This document shows, in pieces, positions 45,076 through 56,000 of a stretch of DNA of 62,110 nucleotides; the first letter of the stretch is position 1; each line of letters opens with the position of its first letter. Under the pieces are notes generated by a model. It did no database searches and was not told where the DNA came from. It saw only the letters and a program-made list of their open reading frames with translations. Made by a program: the position numbers and the translations under genes. This stretch comes from Planctomycetota bacterium (GTDB lineage Bacteria > Planctomycetota > UBA8742 > UBA2392), in NCBI GenBank assembly GCA_003576915.1, contig QEVF01000024.1:1-62110 (forward strand), read 5' to 3'.

Positions 45076-47313
45076 ATGACGAGATTGTTGCTTTGTCTGC
45101 TCGCCTCGCTGGCCCCGGCCCTCAGCGGACAGATTGTGCTGAGCGGAACGAACTACACCCAGAACTTCGACGCCATCGGCGGCGGATTGCCCAACGGATT
45201 TACGACGCGCACTGTCTGCACCACAACGACCAACGGCTTCTCGATTACGCCGGTGCTTTCGCCGTCACCCTGGAGTTCGCTCACGGGCAACTTCTACAAC
45301 TACGCTTCCGCCACGGGCCTGATCGAGACTTCGTCTTCCACTGATCAGAACAATTCCCTAAACCGCTGCATCGGCATTCGCCAGAGCGGAAGCTTTGGCG
45401 ATGCAGGCAGCACCAGTCCATCTCCGCCCTGCTTCCTCTTCGTTATTCAGGACACTCTGGGGTTTGCCGGTTTCAGCATGAGCCTGGACCTCATGATGCT
45501 CTCAGTCCAGCCGCGCTCCACGACCTGGACCATCGAATATCGCATCGGCACCACGGCGGTGTTCACCCCCATCGGCACCTACAACGATCCCGGCACCTGG
45601 GGCACAACAGCCTTCAACTACAACTTCGGAAGCACGCTGGACAATGTCGGGCAGGAGGTGCAGATACGCGTGTCGGCCCTCAGCCCCAGCACGGGAAGCG
45701 GCAACCGTGACAGCTTCGGCATCGACAACTTCGTTCTCAACTATACCCAGGTCCCGGCGCCCGCCATCAGCGCCGTCACGCCCGCCACAGGCTCGACCGC
45801 GGGCGGCACCAGCGTCACCATTTCAGGTACCAACCTCAACGGCGCCACCAGCGTGACCTTTGGCGGGGCCGCCGCGACCAACGTGGTGGCCACGGCCGCC
45901 AGCATCACCTGCCTGACTCCGCCGGGTTCAGCGGGCGTGGTCAACGTGTCCGTCACAACACCCGCCGGCACCGCCGTGGCCACGGGGGCATTCACCTATG
46001 GAGCCGCACCCGTCCTGAGCGGACTTTCGCCGGCCCTGGGCCCGGCGGCGGGGGGCACGAGCGTGACCATCAACGGAAGCAATCTTAGCGGTGCCACCAG
46101 CGTCACGTTTGGCGGGACAGCGGGGGCCGTCACGTCCAACACCTCCACGCAGATTGTCGTGCTCACGCCGGCGAGGCCCGCCGGCCTGGCAGACGTCAGC
46201 GTGACCACGGCCAGCGGTACCAGCACACTGACCAGCGCGTTTGAGTTCATTGCGCCCCCCACGCTCTCGGGCATTGCGCCGGCCACGGGCCCGGACACCG
46301 GCCAGACCCTGGTGACGCTTTCCGGCACGAACCTAGCCACGGCCACGAGCGTGACATTTGACGGGACCCCCGCCACCAACCTGACGGCTTCAGCCTCGAG
46401 CATCACCTGCACCACGCCCAGCCATGTGGCGGGGTCCGTCAATGTTGCGGTCACTACGGCCGGGGGAACGGCCTCCCTCATTTCGGCATTCACCTATACG
46501 CCATCGGGTAGTCCCGTATTCGAACTGCGCGAGGGCACGGGAGGGGCCACGCTGGCCGATGGCTCCCCCGTGACGACGGGCGGCTACCGCGACTTCGGCG
46601 ACTACGACATCGCGGGTATCGGCCTCAGCCGCCCTTTTGTGGTGCAGAACAACGGTTCGGCCAGCCTCACCCTCAGCGCCGTGACCCTCACTTCGGGCGC
46701 TCCGCACTTCGGTCTCACGGCTGCGGGACTGCCCGCGGCAATTCCTGCCGGTGGAACTTACACGTTCAGCGTTCTGTTCACGCCCACGAGCGTCGGCGCC
46801 AAGTCCGCCATCATCCAGCTTTCCCACAGCGACAGCGCCAAACCCAGCCCCTTTTCTCTCAGCGTTGCGGGGCGCGGCATCCAGCTGCTTGCGGGCCTCA
46901 GCCTCAGCAACGGGGCGCTGGCAGACGCCATCCAGGGCTCGCCCTACTCCGTCAATCTCAACGCCACGGGCGGGACGGCTCCTTACACGTTCCAGGTGAT
47001 CACGGGCGCTCTGCCTCCGGGACTGAACCTGAGCCAGGCCGGCCTGATCTCGGGCACGCCCACGGGCCCGACCACGGGACCCTACGCGTTCAGCGTGCGG
47101 GTCTTCGACAGCGTCAACAACTACAACAATGTCAACCTGCAGATCACGGTGCGAGCCTCTCCGCTCATTGGCGGAGGCGGCAGCAGTGACGGCGGCGGAT
47201 GCAGCAGCGACGATCAGGGCGCCGGAATTCTGGCGGCGCTGGCAGCGCTCTGTATGGCCGTGCTGGCCGCCCGTAGAATGGGCCAGGTCTTCACAGGAGC
47301 GCGGCATGACTAA
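45076..47313 (+). CDS. Secreted IPT/TIG-repeat protein with C-terminal sorting-like tail
   Basis: 745 residues. The ATG at 45076 has AGGAG five bases upstream. A signal peptide (TRLLLCLLASLAPALSG) is followed by a beta-rich N-terminal domain to about 225. Three IPT/TIG domains come next, each with TP-x2-G, GGT-x-VTI-G-x-NL and (A/S)TSVTF-x-G (about 230-475). Then an ASPM/SPD2/Hydin-type Ig module (GYRDFGDYDIAG, FTPTSVGAKS) at about 480-615 and a putative-Ig module (PYTFQVITGALPPGL) at about 620-700. The C-terminus is Gly/Ser-rich with GGGCSSDDQGAG, then a hydrophobic helix (ILAALAALCMAVLAA) and ARR. This three-part tail looks like a Cys-type C-terminal sorting signal of the Myxo/GlyGly-CTERM kind. 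Its last 8 bases overlap the next gene. Confidence 0.85.
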   Translation: MTRLLLCLLASLAPALSGQIVLSGTNYTQNFDAIGGGLPNGFTTRTVCTTTTNGFSITPVLSPSPWSSLTGNFYNYASATGLIETSSSTDQNNSLNRCIGIRQSGSFGDAGSTSPSPPCFLFVIQDTLGFAGFSMSLDLMMLSVQPRSTTWTIEYRIGTTAVFTPIGTYNDPGTWGTTAFNYNFGSTLDNVGQEVQIRVSALSPSTGSGNRDSFGIDNFVLNYTQVPAPAISAVTPATGSTAGGTSVTISGTNLNGATSVTFGGAAATNVVATAASITCLTPPGSAGVVNVSVTTPAGTAVATGAFTYGAAPVLSGLSPALGPAAGGTSVTINGSNLSGATSVTFGGTAGAVTSNTSTQIVVLTPARPAGLADVSVTTASGTSTLTSAFEFIAPPTLSGIAPATGPDTGQTLVTLSGTNLATATSVTFDGTPATNLTASASSITCTTPSHVAGSVNVAVTTAGGTASLISAFTYTPSGSPVFELREGTGGATLADGSPVTTGGYRDFGDYDIAGIGLSRPFVVQNNGSASLTLSAVTLTSGAPHFGLTAAGLPAAIPAGGTYTFSVLFTPTSVGAKSAIIQLSHSDSAKPSPFSLSVAGRGIQLLAGLSLSNGALADAIQGSPYSVNLNATGGTAPYTFQVITGALPPGLNLSQAGLISGTPTGPTTGPYAFSVRVFDSVNNYNNVNLQITVRASPLIGGGGSSDGGGCSSDDQGAGILAALAALCMAVLAARRMGQVFTGARHD

Positions 47314-48307
47314 GCGAATCTTCGGAGCCGGCCTGACTCTGGTCCTGGCTCTGGCCCTTTCGATTCACGCCCAGGACAAGCCGGAATCCCTGCTGCTGGG
47401 AGAGTTCGAACTGGCGGAGAAGGACGCCGTAATCGACGGCGACACGGTCCGCGTCACAGGTCTGAAGTCGAGCCTGAGGCTGCTTTGCCTGGACGCTGAA
47501 GAAACCTTCAAGAACGCCTCGGACCGCAAGGCCGCCGTCTCGGACTTTGAGGCCTACCGCGAAGCCAAGGAAGCCGCCAGCGAAATGCCCGTCAAGTACG
47601 CCACGTTTGTGGGCGAAGAGGGCCGGGACTTTGCCGTGAAGTTCTTTGAAGGCATCAAAAAGGTGCGCCTGGAATACGACACACTCAACCGCAAGGTGGA
47701 CTACTACGGCCGCAACCTCTGCTACATCTTCGCCACGCCCAAGGGGGCCGGAGAGGAAAAGAACTACAACGTGGAACTGGTTCGCGCCGGGCTCAGCCCC
47801 TATTCCATGAAATACGGCCACAGCCGGCGCTTCCGCGACAAGTTCGAGGCCGCCGAGAAGGAGGCCCGCGATGCCAAGCGCGGCATCTGGTCCGACAAGC
47901 CGCGCGGCTACCGCGACTACGACAGGCGGCTGAAGTGGTGGAGCGAACGGGCCGACCAGGCCGAGAGGTTCGAGCAGAAGCACCGCGAGGACAAGTCGGC
48001 CATCATGCTGGGCGACGACGACACAGCGGAGAAACTCAAGGCGGCCGTGGGCAAGGAAGTGACGCTGCTGGGCGGCGTGCTTGAGGCCAATGGCCTCTTT
48101 CCCGACGAAAAGCAGCCCCGGGTCATGCTGGGCCACCGCGAAAAGCAGGATGTGGCCGTGCGCTTTGCTGACAGGAAAGCATACGACAAAGCCAAGCCCG
48201 AAGGCTGCCGCGGCTATTTCGTGGTGGTCAAGGGCGTGCTGCAATTCGACGAGAAGACGGGCTATTCCCTGACGCTCAGCGATGCCAAGGATTTCACGAA
48301 GGCCTAG
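47306..48307 (+). CDS. Exported staphylococcal-nuclease-fold (TNase) protein
   Basis: 333 residues with a signal peptide (MTKRIFGAGLTLVLALALS, then IHAQ). The ATG at 47306 overlaps the end of the IPT/TIG gene by 8 bases, with AGGAG upstream, so the two are probably coupled. The nuclease-like domain covers about residues 40-205: VIDGDTVRV, LRLLCLDAEE, RLEYDTLNRKVDYYGRNLCY and NVELVRAGLSPY. Active TNases use Asp and Arg from DGDT-x-RVRLxGID and E/R later. Here LRLLCLDAEET keeps the Arg and acidic residues, so activity is plausible. The C-terminal third is probably an OB-fold-like part. It may degrade nucleic acid outside the cytosol. Confidence 0.8.
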   Translation: MTKRIFGAGLTLVLALALSIHAQDKPESLLLGEFELAEKDAVIDGDTVRVTGLKSSLRLLCLDAEETFKNASDRKAAVSDFEAYREAKEAASEMPVKYATFVGEEGRDFAVKFFEGIKKVRLEYDTLNRKVDYYGRNLCYIFATPKGAGEEKNYNVELVRAGLSPYSMKYGHSRRFRDKFEAAEKEARDAKRGIWSDKPRGYRDYDRRLKWWSERADQAERFEQKHREDKSAIMLGDDDTAEKLKAAVGKEVTLLGGVLEANGLFPDEKQPRVMLGHREKQDVAVRFADRKAYDKAKPEGCRGYFVVVKGVLQFDEKTGYSLTLSDAKDFTKA

Positions 48308-48320
48308 CCGGGAGAAAACC

Positions 48321-49961
48321 ATGGCCATGCGCTTACATCTTTGGATGGCGATGGCGGCCTGCATCCTGTTGACCGGCGCCATTCACGCCGATGACAAGGC
48401 AGACATCAAGGCCATCGACGACTTCAAGACCGAGCCGTTCAAGCAGTATGAGCGCGAGGACAAGATGCGCTCGCTGGCAAAGTCCGGCAGCGCTGATGCA
48501 GCCGGCAAGCTGATCGACCTGCTGGCCGACGACTACGTACACATTCGTGACGCAGCCGCCGACATTCTCATCGAGATGAAGGGAGACGCGGTTCAATCAT
48601 CGCTGACCCGGGCGCTGTCACACAAGAACGCGGAGATCCGCTGGCGGGCAGCCGAAGTGCTGGGATTTCGCCTGGCGGCTGACTCGGTGAAGGAGCTTGC
48701 AGAGAAACTTCGCGCCGACAAGGAACTTGCGGTGCGTGAAGCCTGCGCCCGGGCCCTGGGCGCCATTGGCAACGACGAAGCGCGCAAGGCGCTGCTGGAG
48801 GGACTCAAGCAGGGAGGGTCCTCGGGCGGAGCCTGCGCGCGCGCCCTGGGCCAACTGGGTCAGACTGACGCCGCGGAGCGGATGGAGAAGCTGCTGACGG
48901 CCAAGGAGTGGCAGGCAGCCGCAGGCGCACTGGACGGCCTCGCGCTACTGGGACCCGATGCCCACGTGAAGGCCGCCGCCAAGTGCGCTGCATCGAGGGA
49001 CTGGCGCGTGCGCATCGCCACCGCTCAGTGCCTCGCGCGGCTTACCCAGGCCCCGGCCATCGCGGAAGCAAGGCCGACGCTGGCAGAGTTGCTCAAGGAC
49101 GAGGACTGGCGTGTGCGCCGCCGCACGGTGGAAGCCCTGGTCGATCTCTGGCAGCAGGCCAGTGTGGAGCTGCTCATTGGGGCTCTCGGCAGCGAAAAGG
49201 AATTCATCGTCCACGACATCGTCAACGCACTGGAACTCCTGAGTGGCGAGCGCAAGGGATACTCGGCCGATGGCTGGAAAATGTGGTGGGAGGGCTCAAA
49301 GAAGGAGCTCGCCGCCAGGCCCAAGCGGCCCCTGCAGGGCTGGCTGAAGGCCCCCCTGGCCGGGCAACTGGCCCAGAGCGGCGGCGGCGATTCGACAGTG
49401 TTCTTCAACGTGCCGGTGCTCAAGCAGAACGCCATGTTCGTATTCGACCTCTCGGGCTCCATGCGCGATCCCGTTAGCCGCAGCGACACGCGCATCAAGT
49501 TTGACCTCGCCCGCGAGGAACTGGCCAAAACCCTGTCGGCGCTGCCCAAAGGCGCCATGTTCAATGTCGGCGCCTACCGCTACTCCAGCCAGTACCCGCC
49601 CCAGACCGAGTGGATGCGTGCCTTCAGCGACGGCGTGCGCGAAGCGGCGCCCGCCCACATCAAGGCCGCCAACGACTGGATTGCCAAGGTCGAGGTCAAG
49701 GGCTGGGGCGCCTTCTACGAGGCGCTCACCCTGCCACTGGACGATGCCAGGGTCCACGCCATCTACTTCATGAGCGACGGCGCTCCCTCGCGCGGCGCCT
49801 ATGTGAAGCGCGAGAACCTGCTTGCCGCCCTGCGCCGCGCGCTGCGCTTTTCGCCCGTCACCATCAACACGGTGACCATTGCCAACAAGGGGCGCGACAT
49901 CGAGTTCATGGAGGACATCGCAAAGGAAGGCGGCGGTGCCTGCTCCAAGCCCTTGAATTGA
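48321..49961 (+). CDS. Exported HEAT-repeat and VWA-domain protein
   Basis: 546 residues; the ATG at 48321 follows GGGAGA. A signal peptide (HLWMAMAACILLTGAIHA) is followed by HEAT repeats over about 40-340 (for example SADAAGKLIDLLADDYVHIR, KNAEIRWRAAEVLGF, DEDWRVRRRTVEAL). The VWA domain at about 360-546 has an intact metal-ion-dependent adhesion site: DLSGSM at about 377-382 and SDGAPS later. It lies 13 bp after the nuclease gene, so IPT/TIG, nuclease and HEAT-VWA form one operon. It is convergent with the alpha-2-macroglobulin gene. The domains suggest protein binding outside the membrane; the partner is unknown. Confidence 0.88.
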   Translation: MAMRLHLWMAMAACILLTGAIHADDKADIKAIDDFKTEPFKQYEREDKMRSLAKSGSADAAGKLIDLLADDYVHIRDAAADILIEMKGDAVQSSLTRALSHKNAEIRWRAAEVLGFRLAADSVKELAEKLRADKELAVREACARALGAIGNDEARKALLEGLKQGGSSGGACARALGQLGQTDAAERMEKLLTAKEWQAAAGALDGLALLGPDAHVKAAAKCAASRDWRVRIATAQCLARLTQAPAIAEARPTLAELLKDEDWRVRRRTVEALVDLWQQASVELLIGALGSEKEFIVHDIVNALELLSGERKGYSADGWKMWWEGSKKELAARPKRPLQGWLKAPLAGQLAQSGGGDSTVFFNVPVLKQNAMFVFDLSGSMRDPVSRSDTRIKFDLAREELAKTLSALPKGAMFNVGAYRYSSQYPPQTEWMRAFSDGVREAAPAHIKAANDWIAKVEVKGWGAFYEALTLPLDDARVHAIYFMSDGAPSRGAYVKRENLLAALRRALRFSPVTINTVTIANKGRDIEFMEDIAKEGGGACSKPLN

Positions 49962-49980
49962 TCGCAGCCTCCAAGAGAGA

Positions 49981-50002
49981 GCCCCCGCGAAATCGCGGGG
50001 GC
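49981..50002. terminator. Strong bidirectional hairpin
   Basis: Perfect 9-bp stem GCCCCCGCG / CGCGGGGGC with loop AAAT between the convergent stops at 49961 (+) and 50026 (-). Confidence 0.8.
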
Positions 50003-50025
50003 CCTGTGCTTCCAGGCAAGTGCGC

Positions 50026-53000
50026 CTACTTGTCGTTGATGGTCACCTTCCATTCGGCGCTGTTGGCGCGCACCTCCGGCACGTACATGCTTCCGCCCTG
50101 AGTGGGCAGCGCGCTGAACGTGCCCGGGATCTCGCAGCGCAACTGGTACTTCAGGCGGGCGAAACCCTGGGGGAAATAACTGACAAAGAAGGCCACGCGG
50201 TCGTCCCGCAGCTCGACGTTCTGGATCAACCCGCCGCCGAGGCCCGCGCCCGAGCGCAGCGCTACCGGCTCGCATCCGGCCGGCTTGAAGTCCTCAAACG
50301 CCAGATACTCATAGTCGTTCTTGGAGGTCACGCCGATCTCGACTTCGATCAGGTCGCCGCTGGTCAGGGTGGCGCCGGTCTGCAGCTCGGTGCGGTCATA
50401 GGTCAGGCGCTTTTCGCGCACCTTCTGCACGCTGCCGTCCGTCAGTTTCTTCTCGATTTCGACTTCCTCGACTTTCTCCGTCAGCTTGTAGTACTTGCGC
50501 TCGATGGAGAGTTCGTTACCGCTGGCTTTGAGGTTGTCCTCCTTGCTGAAGTAGCTCAGGAAGGCGGAGAAGTAGAGCTTGCCCTGGCCCACGCGTTCGA
50601 CCTTGAACTCGTGTTTGCCGGCCGGCAGGGCCTGGCCCTTGAGGCGGAAGTTGGTCTGAAGGGCGAACACATTCTGCGGCGTCACCTCCCAGCTCTTCAC
50701 CTTCTCGCCGTTCCGGTAAATGTTGACCGTGTATTCGCGCGAGAGTTCGCCCGTTGCCTTGGCGTAGGCCATGAGCGCGCTCACAGCCTGCGCGGTGTCC
50801 TTGGTGCTGTTCCAGCGTGAGCCCTTGCGGTTCTGCGCCAGCCACTTGACGTGGGGCTCGAGCCACTTGTTGGTCGGGTCCACCATGGTCAGCGCCTGCA
50901 TGACAAAAGCGTTGGTCTCGATCTTGTCGTTCCACCACCACCAGTAGTCACGACCGCATTCCCACCAGCAGGTGCCGTTCTCGGCGTCCGTCTTGCGGTA
51001 ATCCTCAATGTTCGAGATCAGTATCCTTGCCCGCTCCTTGTCTCCCGCCAGGAACTCGGCCATGCAGATCATGGCGCGGCTGAGGTGCGTCAGGTCGTCG
51101 CGGCGGTCATAGACTTTGTCCAGCAGTTCCTTGTCCGGCGTGCCCGCGAAGCTGAGCACGTAGGAGATGTAGGCCACTCGGTGCAGGTTCTTCTCGCCGC
51201 GGGCCACGCTCTTGAGGAAGGCCGCGCCGCGGTTGAGCACGTTGACGTCAAACTTCACCCCGGCCTGTGCGGCAATCACGAGGCCGTAAACCACGTACGC
51301 GCTCATGTAGCTGTCGCTGTCGCCGCCGCGCCACCAGCCCCAGCCGCCGTCGCCGTGCTGGAAGGAGATGATGCGGTCCAGACCCGCCGCGATGATGTCG
51401 TTCATCACGCCGGAGTCGAACACGGGGCTCTTCTTGTACCAGTAAGCGGCCTGCGGGCTGCCGCCGTCATAGGCCATCTGGGCGCGACGCTTGCCGACTT
51501 CCTCCAGGCTGATGCCGGCATCCTGCAGCGTCTTGCGGACGAGCACCGCTGGAATGAAGCGGCTCATCGTCTGCTCGACGCAGCCATAGGGATAGTCGAG
51601 CAGGTAGGGCAGGGCATCCATGGCCAGGGCCGCCACGCTGGGGCTGAGCATGATGTCGAGGTTGGTCTGCTCGGGATCGAGCTTGTCCGGCAAGGTCAGC
51701 GTGAATGACTTGCTGTTTTCGCCGTCCTTGATGTTGGTGGTATGGGCCTGATACATCTCGGCGCCGCGCACCTTGCACTTGTAGCTCTTGTCCGTCGCGT
51801 CGCTTTCAAGTTCGGTCAAGGCGAACATCATGACCTTGAACGTGCCCGCGCGGGTCATGCGCACACGCCAGTCCACCCGCCTTTCACGCATGGCGCCCAG
51901 CACGAACTCAACGCGCTTGGGTGTCTCGGGGAAAAGCTCGTAGCCGCAGAAAGCGCGCTTGTCAGCCTCACTTGCGCCGTCTTCCGGGTTCAGCAGCAGG
52001 TGCGCTGTCACCTTCAGGTCGCGGTCATAATTGTTCATCACGATACCGCTGAGGGTGACCACATCGCCCTCGACAAAGAAGCGCGGGGCCTGGTCGCGCA
52101 GGATCAGGCGCTTCTTGACCTTGATCGCCAGGAAACCCTCGCCCACCTTGGCCTTGGTCGTGATGCCGCGGGCTCCGACGCGCCACTCCGTAAGGTTGTC
52201 GGGGAATTCCACGTTGATGACGGCCTTGCCGTCGGCGCCGGTTTCCACGCGGTGCGAATAGAACACACTGTCCTTGAAGTTGCTGCGCACGCGGGGCGTG
52301 GCCGCATTCTCTTCTTCGGCGAGGGACTTGCCTTCATCCTTCTTCAGGCTCTCGCGCTCCTCGCCGCCCTCCAGGCTCTTGTTGGCCGCAGGCTTGGGGG
52401 CCGGGGCTGCCTCGCCCGGCGCCTCGGCCCTCGCGCCGCCGCCGCCGCGGGCGCGGCGGTAGGTGGCGCCGCTCTTGCCGTCCGCGGGAGCCTCGGCATC
52501 GGTCATCTCTTCGTTGCCGTCCTTCGTGCGCAGGCCCTGGGCATCCTTCTCCTTGGCCTCGCCCTCCTGGCGCACCTTGCTCTCAAAGCCGGCCTTGTAG
52601 CGGTCAGCGCGGGAAACGTCGGTGTTGAAATCAAAGGCGTTGAGCTCCCACTCCATCCAGTTGCGCACGGCCCAGCCCAGCGGCTGCCCGTACCAGCGGT
52701 ACTTCTCATACTTCTGGGTGTCCCACTGCCCCTCACCGATGTTGGTCTGGTAGCTGTTGCGGTAGTTGAGGTTGTACCAGCGCAGGTCGCCGTAGAAGTG
52801 CTTGATGATGTTGGGGGTGCTCTCGGGCATGATGTAGGTGAGCGCGCGGTCATAGATGGAAACCGCGAACTCGGCCGCGACGGGGTTGCCCTTGTTGTCC
52901 TTCGCCGTCACGGTGATCGTGCCCTTCTCGCCCGGCAGGTAACTCTCTTTGTCGGACTTGACTTCGACGTTCAGGAACTCGTCAACCGGCGGAACGTAGA

Positions 53001-56000
53001 TCGCGCAGGTGTTGGTGTAGATTTCACCCTCGCGCACCGAAATGACGTTGACGTGGAAGTTCGGGATGTGCTCACGCCCGATGGGAATCACCAGCTCCAA
53101 CTGGCCCGCAGGCATGCTGAAGAACAACTGCTTGATCACTTCGCGCTCGGCCATCACGCTCACCAGCATCCAGGCGTCGGGAATGTCGCTGGCCAGCAGG
53201 ACCTTGCACTCCTCGCCCTGCTTGAACACCCGCTTGTGGGGCACAAGGCTGACCTTGTCGAAGCGGAAGCTGCCGGGCATCCACTTGTCGGCCTTGACGA
53301 TGATGCGCTCAAAGCCCTTGATCTCCGTGCCGAATTCGTCTTTCGTTTTGTAAACGAGCTCAAAAGTGCCGCTTTCGGTCAGCTTCTCGCGGTACCAGGC
53401 CAGGCCGTACTCGTCAGTGTCCATCGGCATGGATTTCACGAATGTCTTGATTTCGTTGATCTTGGTGAGCCCCTTTTCGTCCACTCCCTTTTCAAACTGC
53501 ACGCGATAGACCTCGAGCGTGCCCTGCGTCTGGACAGGCTGGTTCTCGGCGGTGACGCAGCGGATCTCCACTTCCGCCGTGTCGTTGGGACGGTAGTAGC
53601 CCAGCTTGTTGTCCACGAAGGCGAAGAAGGCCTGGCGCAAAGCCTTGACCGAACCCGCACCTTTGATCGTGCGACGCGAGGCGTCCGTCACCTCGACATT
53701 GATGCTGTACTGGTGGTCATACTCGCCCCAGTCCGTCAGCGCTTTCTGCGTGCTCCACTCCAGCACCAGCTCGCCCTTCTCGTCCAGTTTGCCCGTACCC
53801 TGCAGAACCAGCTCGCTGTTGCTGAAACGGTTGAACTGCTGGTCCGGGGTGCCCGTATAGCGGGGCGTCTGCCAGTTGTAGAGCCAGTCGTATTCGCGGG
53901 GGAAGTAAACCCAGTGCCAGTACGTGTTGCGGTAGATCGTGTACTTCACCTCCGCGCCACCCACAGGTCCGCCGAAGTAGTACTCGGCCTTGACCGACGC
54001 GCTGATGGCCTGGCCCAGCTTTACGGGCCGCTGAGGAGGAGTCACCGTCACTTCAAACTCCGGCTTCTTGTACTCCTCCACCTGGAAGTAGCTGCTGCCA
54101 ATCCAGGAGCCGTCGCCGCCGCGTACATAGATGTAGTAGGCGCCCAGCGCGGCATCGCCCTTGAGCGTGAAGTCAATCTCCACGGCGCCAAAACGCGTCG
54201 CCTTGTAGTTCTCCTGAACCTTGGCTTCACCCTTGGCGTCGTACACCTCAATGCGGAACGCGCCGCCTTCCACGTTGCGCCACTCCCCGCCCGTCTTCTG
54301 GCGCAGGATCACCTTGATGTGGACGTCATCGCCGGGGCGGTAAACGGGCCGGTCCGTGATGGCGAGATGGCGGGTGCTGAAGGTGTCGTAATTCTCCCAG
54401 CCGCGCCTCTGCCACCACTCAAACCCGTACTGGTGGAAGGTATAGCGGCCGTTGTGCTCGGCGTAGAGCAGATAGCCGTCATAGCTGCCGTTGCCGGCGG
54501 TGGGAATGCGGCGGCGGCCGTCCTCGCCCCCGACATAGGTCGCGACGTCGATGTTCCAGCGCGTGACGTCATTGTCCCACCACGCATGCCAGCGCTTGTA
54601 GGTCAGCTTGGCGCCGGGCAGGGGCGCGCCGCTCTTGGCGTCCACGACCAGGGCCAGGTTTTCATCGGGGTTGTAGCTCTGGATCACAAGCTGCACATCG
54701 CTGATCACGAACAGGCGGCGGTCCAGCACGCCCTCCACGTCCGTCTCGATCATGTAGCTGCCCACGGGCAGGTTGCCCGGCATGGCAAACTGCATCTGGG
54801 TGTAGAGGTGCCGGCCATCGTCGCCGGTCTCGAAGCTCTTGCTCCAGATTTCTTCGCCCGTGTACTTCTTGAGCATCTCGGCGATCACCGGATCACCCGT
54901 GCCGGAAAAGCCCGAGGTCTCGGCCTTGAGGAACGCCGAGTCGGCCATCAGTCCGGGCAGATTGAAGGCCCGGGCCGTTACCTTGAATTTGGGCGCATTG
55001 CGCGTCTCAACCCACAGGCCCAGCTTCTCGCCGGGCTTGAAAATCTCGCGGTCCACGCCCACCTGCCGGCGGAAGTACCAGTCGCTCCAGTTGCTCCACT
55101 TGCGGACTTCCTTGTCGCTCTTGATGTCGCTGTCCTGAGCGATGTTGCGCACGCTCAGGCGCCGGGCGCGAAGCTGCTGCAAGTTGTGCTGCGCGCTGGA
55201 GCGCTCGGTGCTCTCCTTGAAGGCAGGGTCCTCAATGAGCTCAAGGTAGGCCTTCTCGGCCAGGTCGTGCTGGCCGATCTGCTCGTGGAAGTAGCCCACG
55301 TAATAGAGGGCGTCGTCGGCAAAGCTGGTGTCGTGATAGTCCTTGTAGACGCTGCGCAGCACGGGAATGGGCGAGTATTTCTCCTCGAACAGGGGCGCGT
55401 TCTGGAGGTCGGGGTGGTGCAGCAGGCGCTCGATGTACCAGTCGTCGAGCTGGGTCATCGCCACCAGGAAGGCGCCCTTGCGGTAGGTGCTCAGGGCAGC
55501 CGTATCGCGGCCCTGACCCCGTCCCTTGTTCGCGGCTTCCACCACGCCCTTGGGGAACTCACGCCCCTGCTTGAGCAGGTTGACGCAGGCCTGCTCGAGC
55601 TCGGCGCCGAGCTTGGCCACGGTGTCATATTGGGCCAGGATGGTGTCTTTGTCCGGGAATTCGCAGCGATAAAAGTAGTAGGTCTGCTTCTGGTTGTCGC
55701 GATCGAAGTAGTCGATGGATTGACGCTTCTGCCCGTAGTGGTATTGCCAGGCGTGCAGTGCAGCGGCGGCATCCAGACCTGCGTTGAAGGCCTCGTTGAT
55801 GACATCCAGGGCCGCCTGGCCCTCTTTCTCGAGCTGGCCCAGCGCTTTGCGGGCCTGGGGCTCCAGAATGTCAAAGGACGCCTTCAGGCGGTCCTTGCTT
55901 TGCTCGGCGTCCTTGCGGCTTACATCGACATAGCGGGAATCCGCAATCCAGCGCCCCCAACTGCGCTCCTTCTTGGCGTTCTCGTAGTAGTAGTGCGGGC

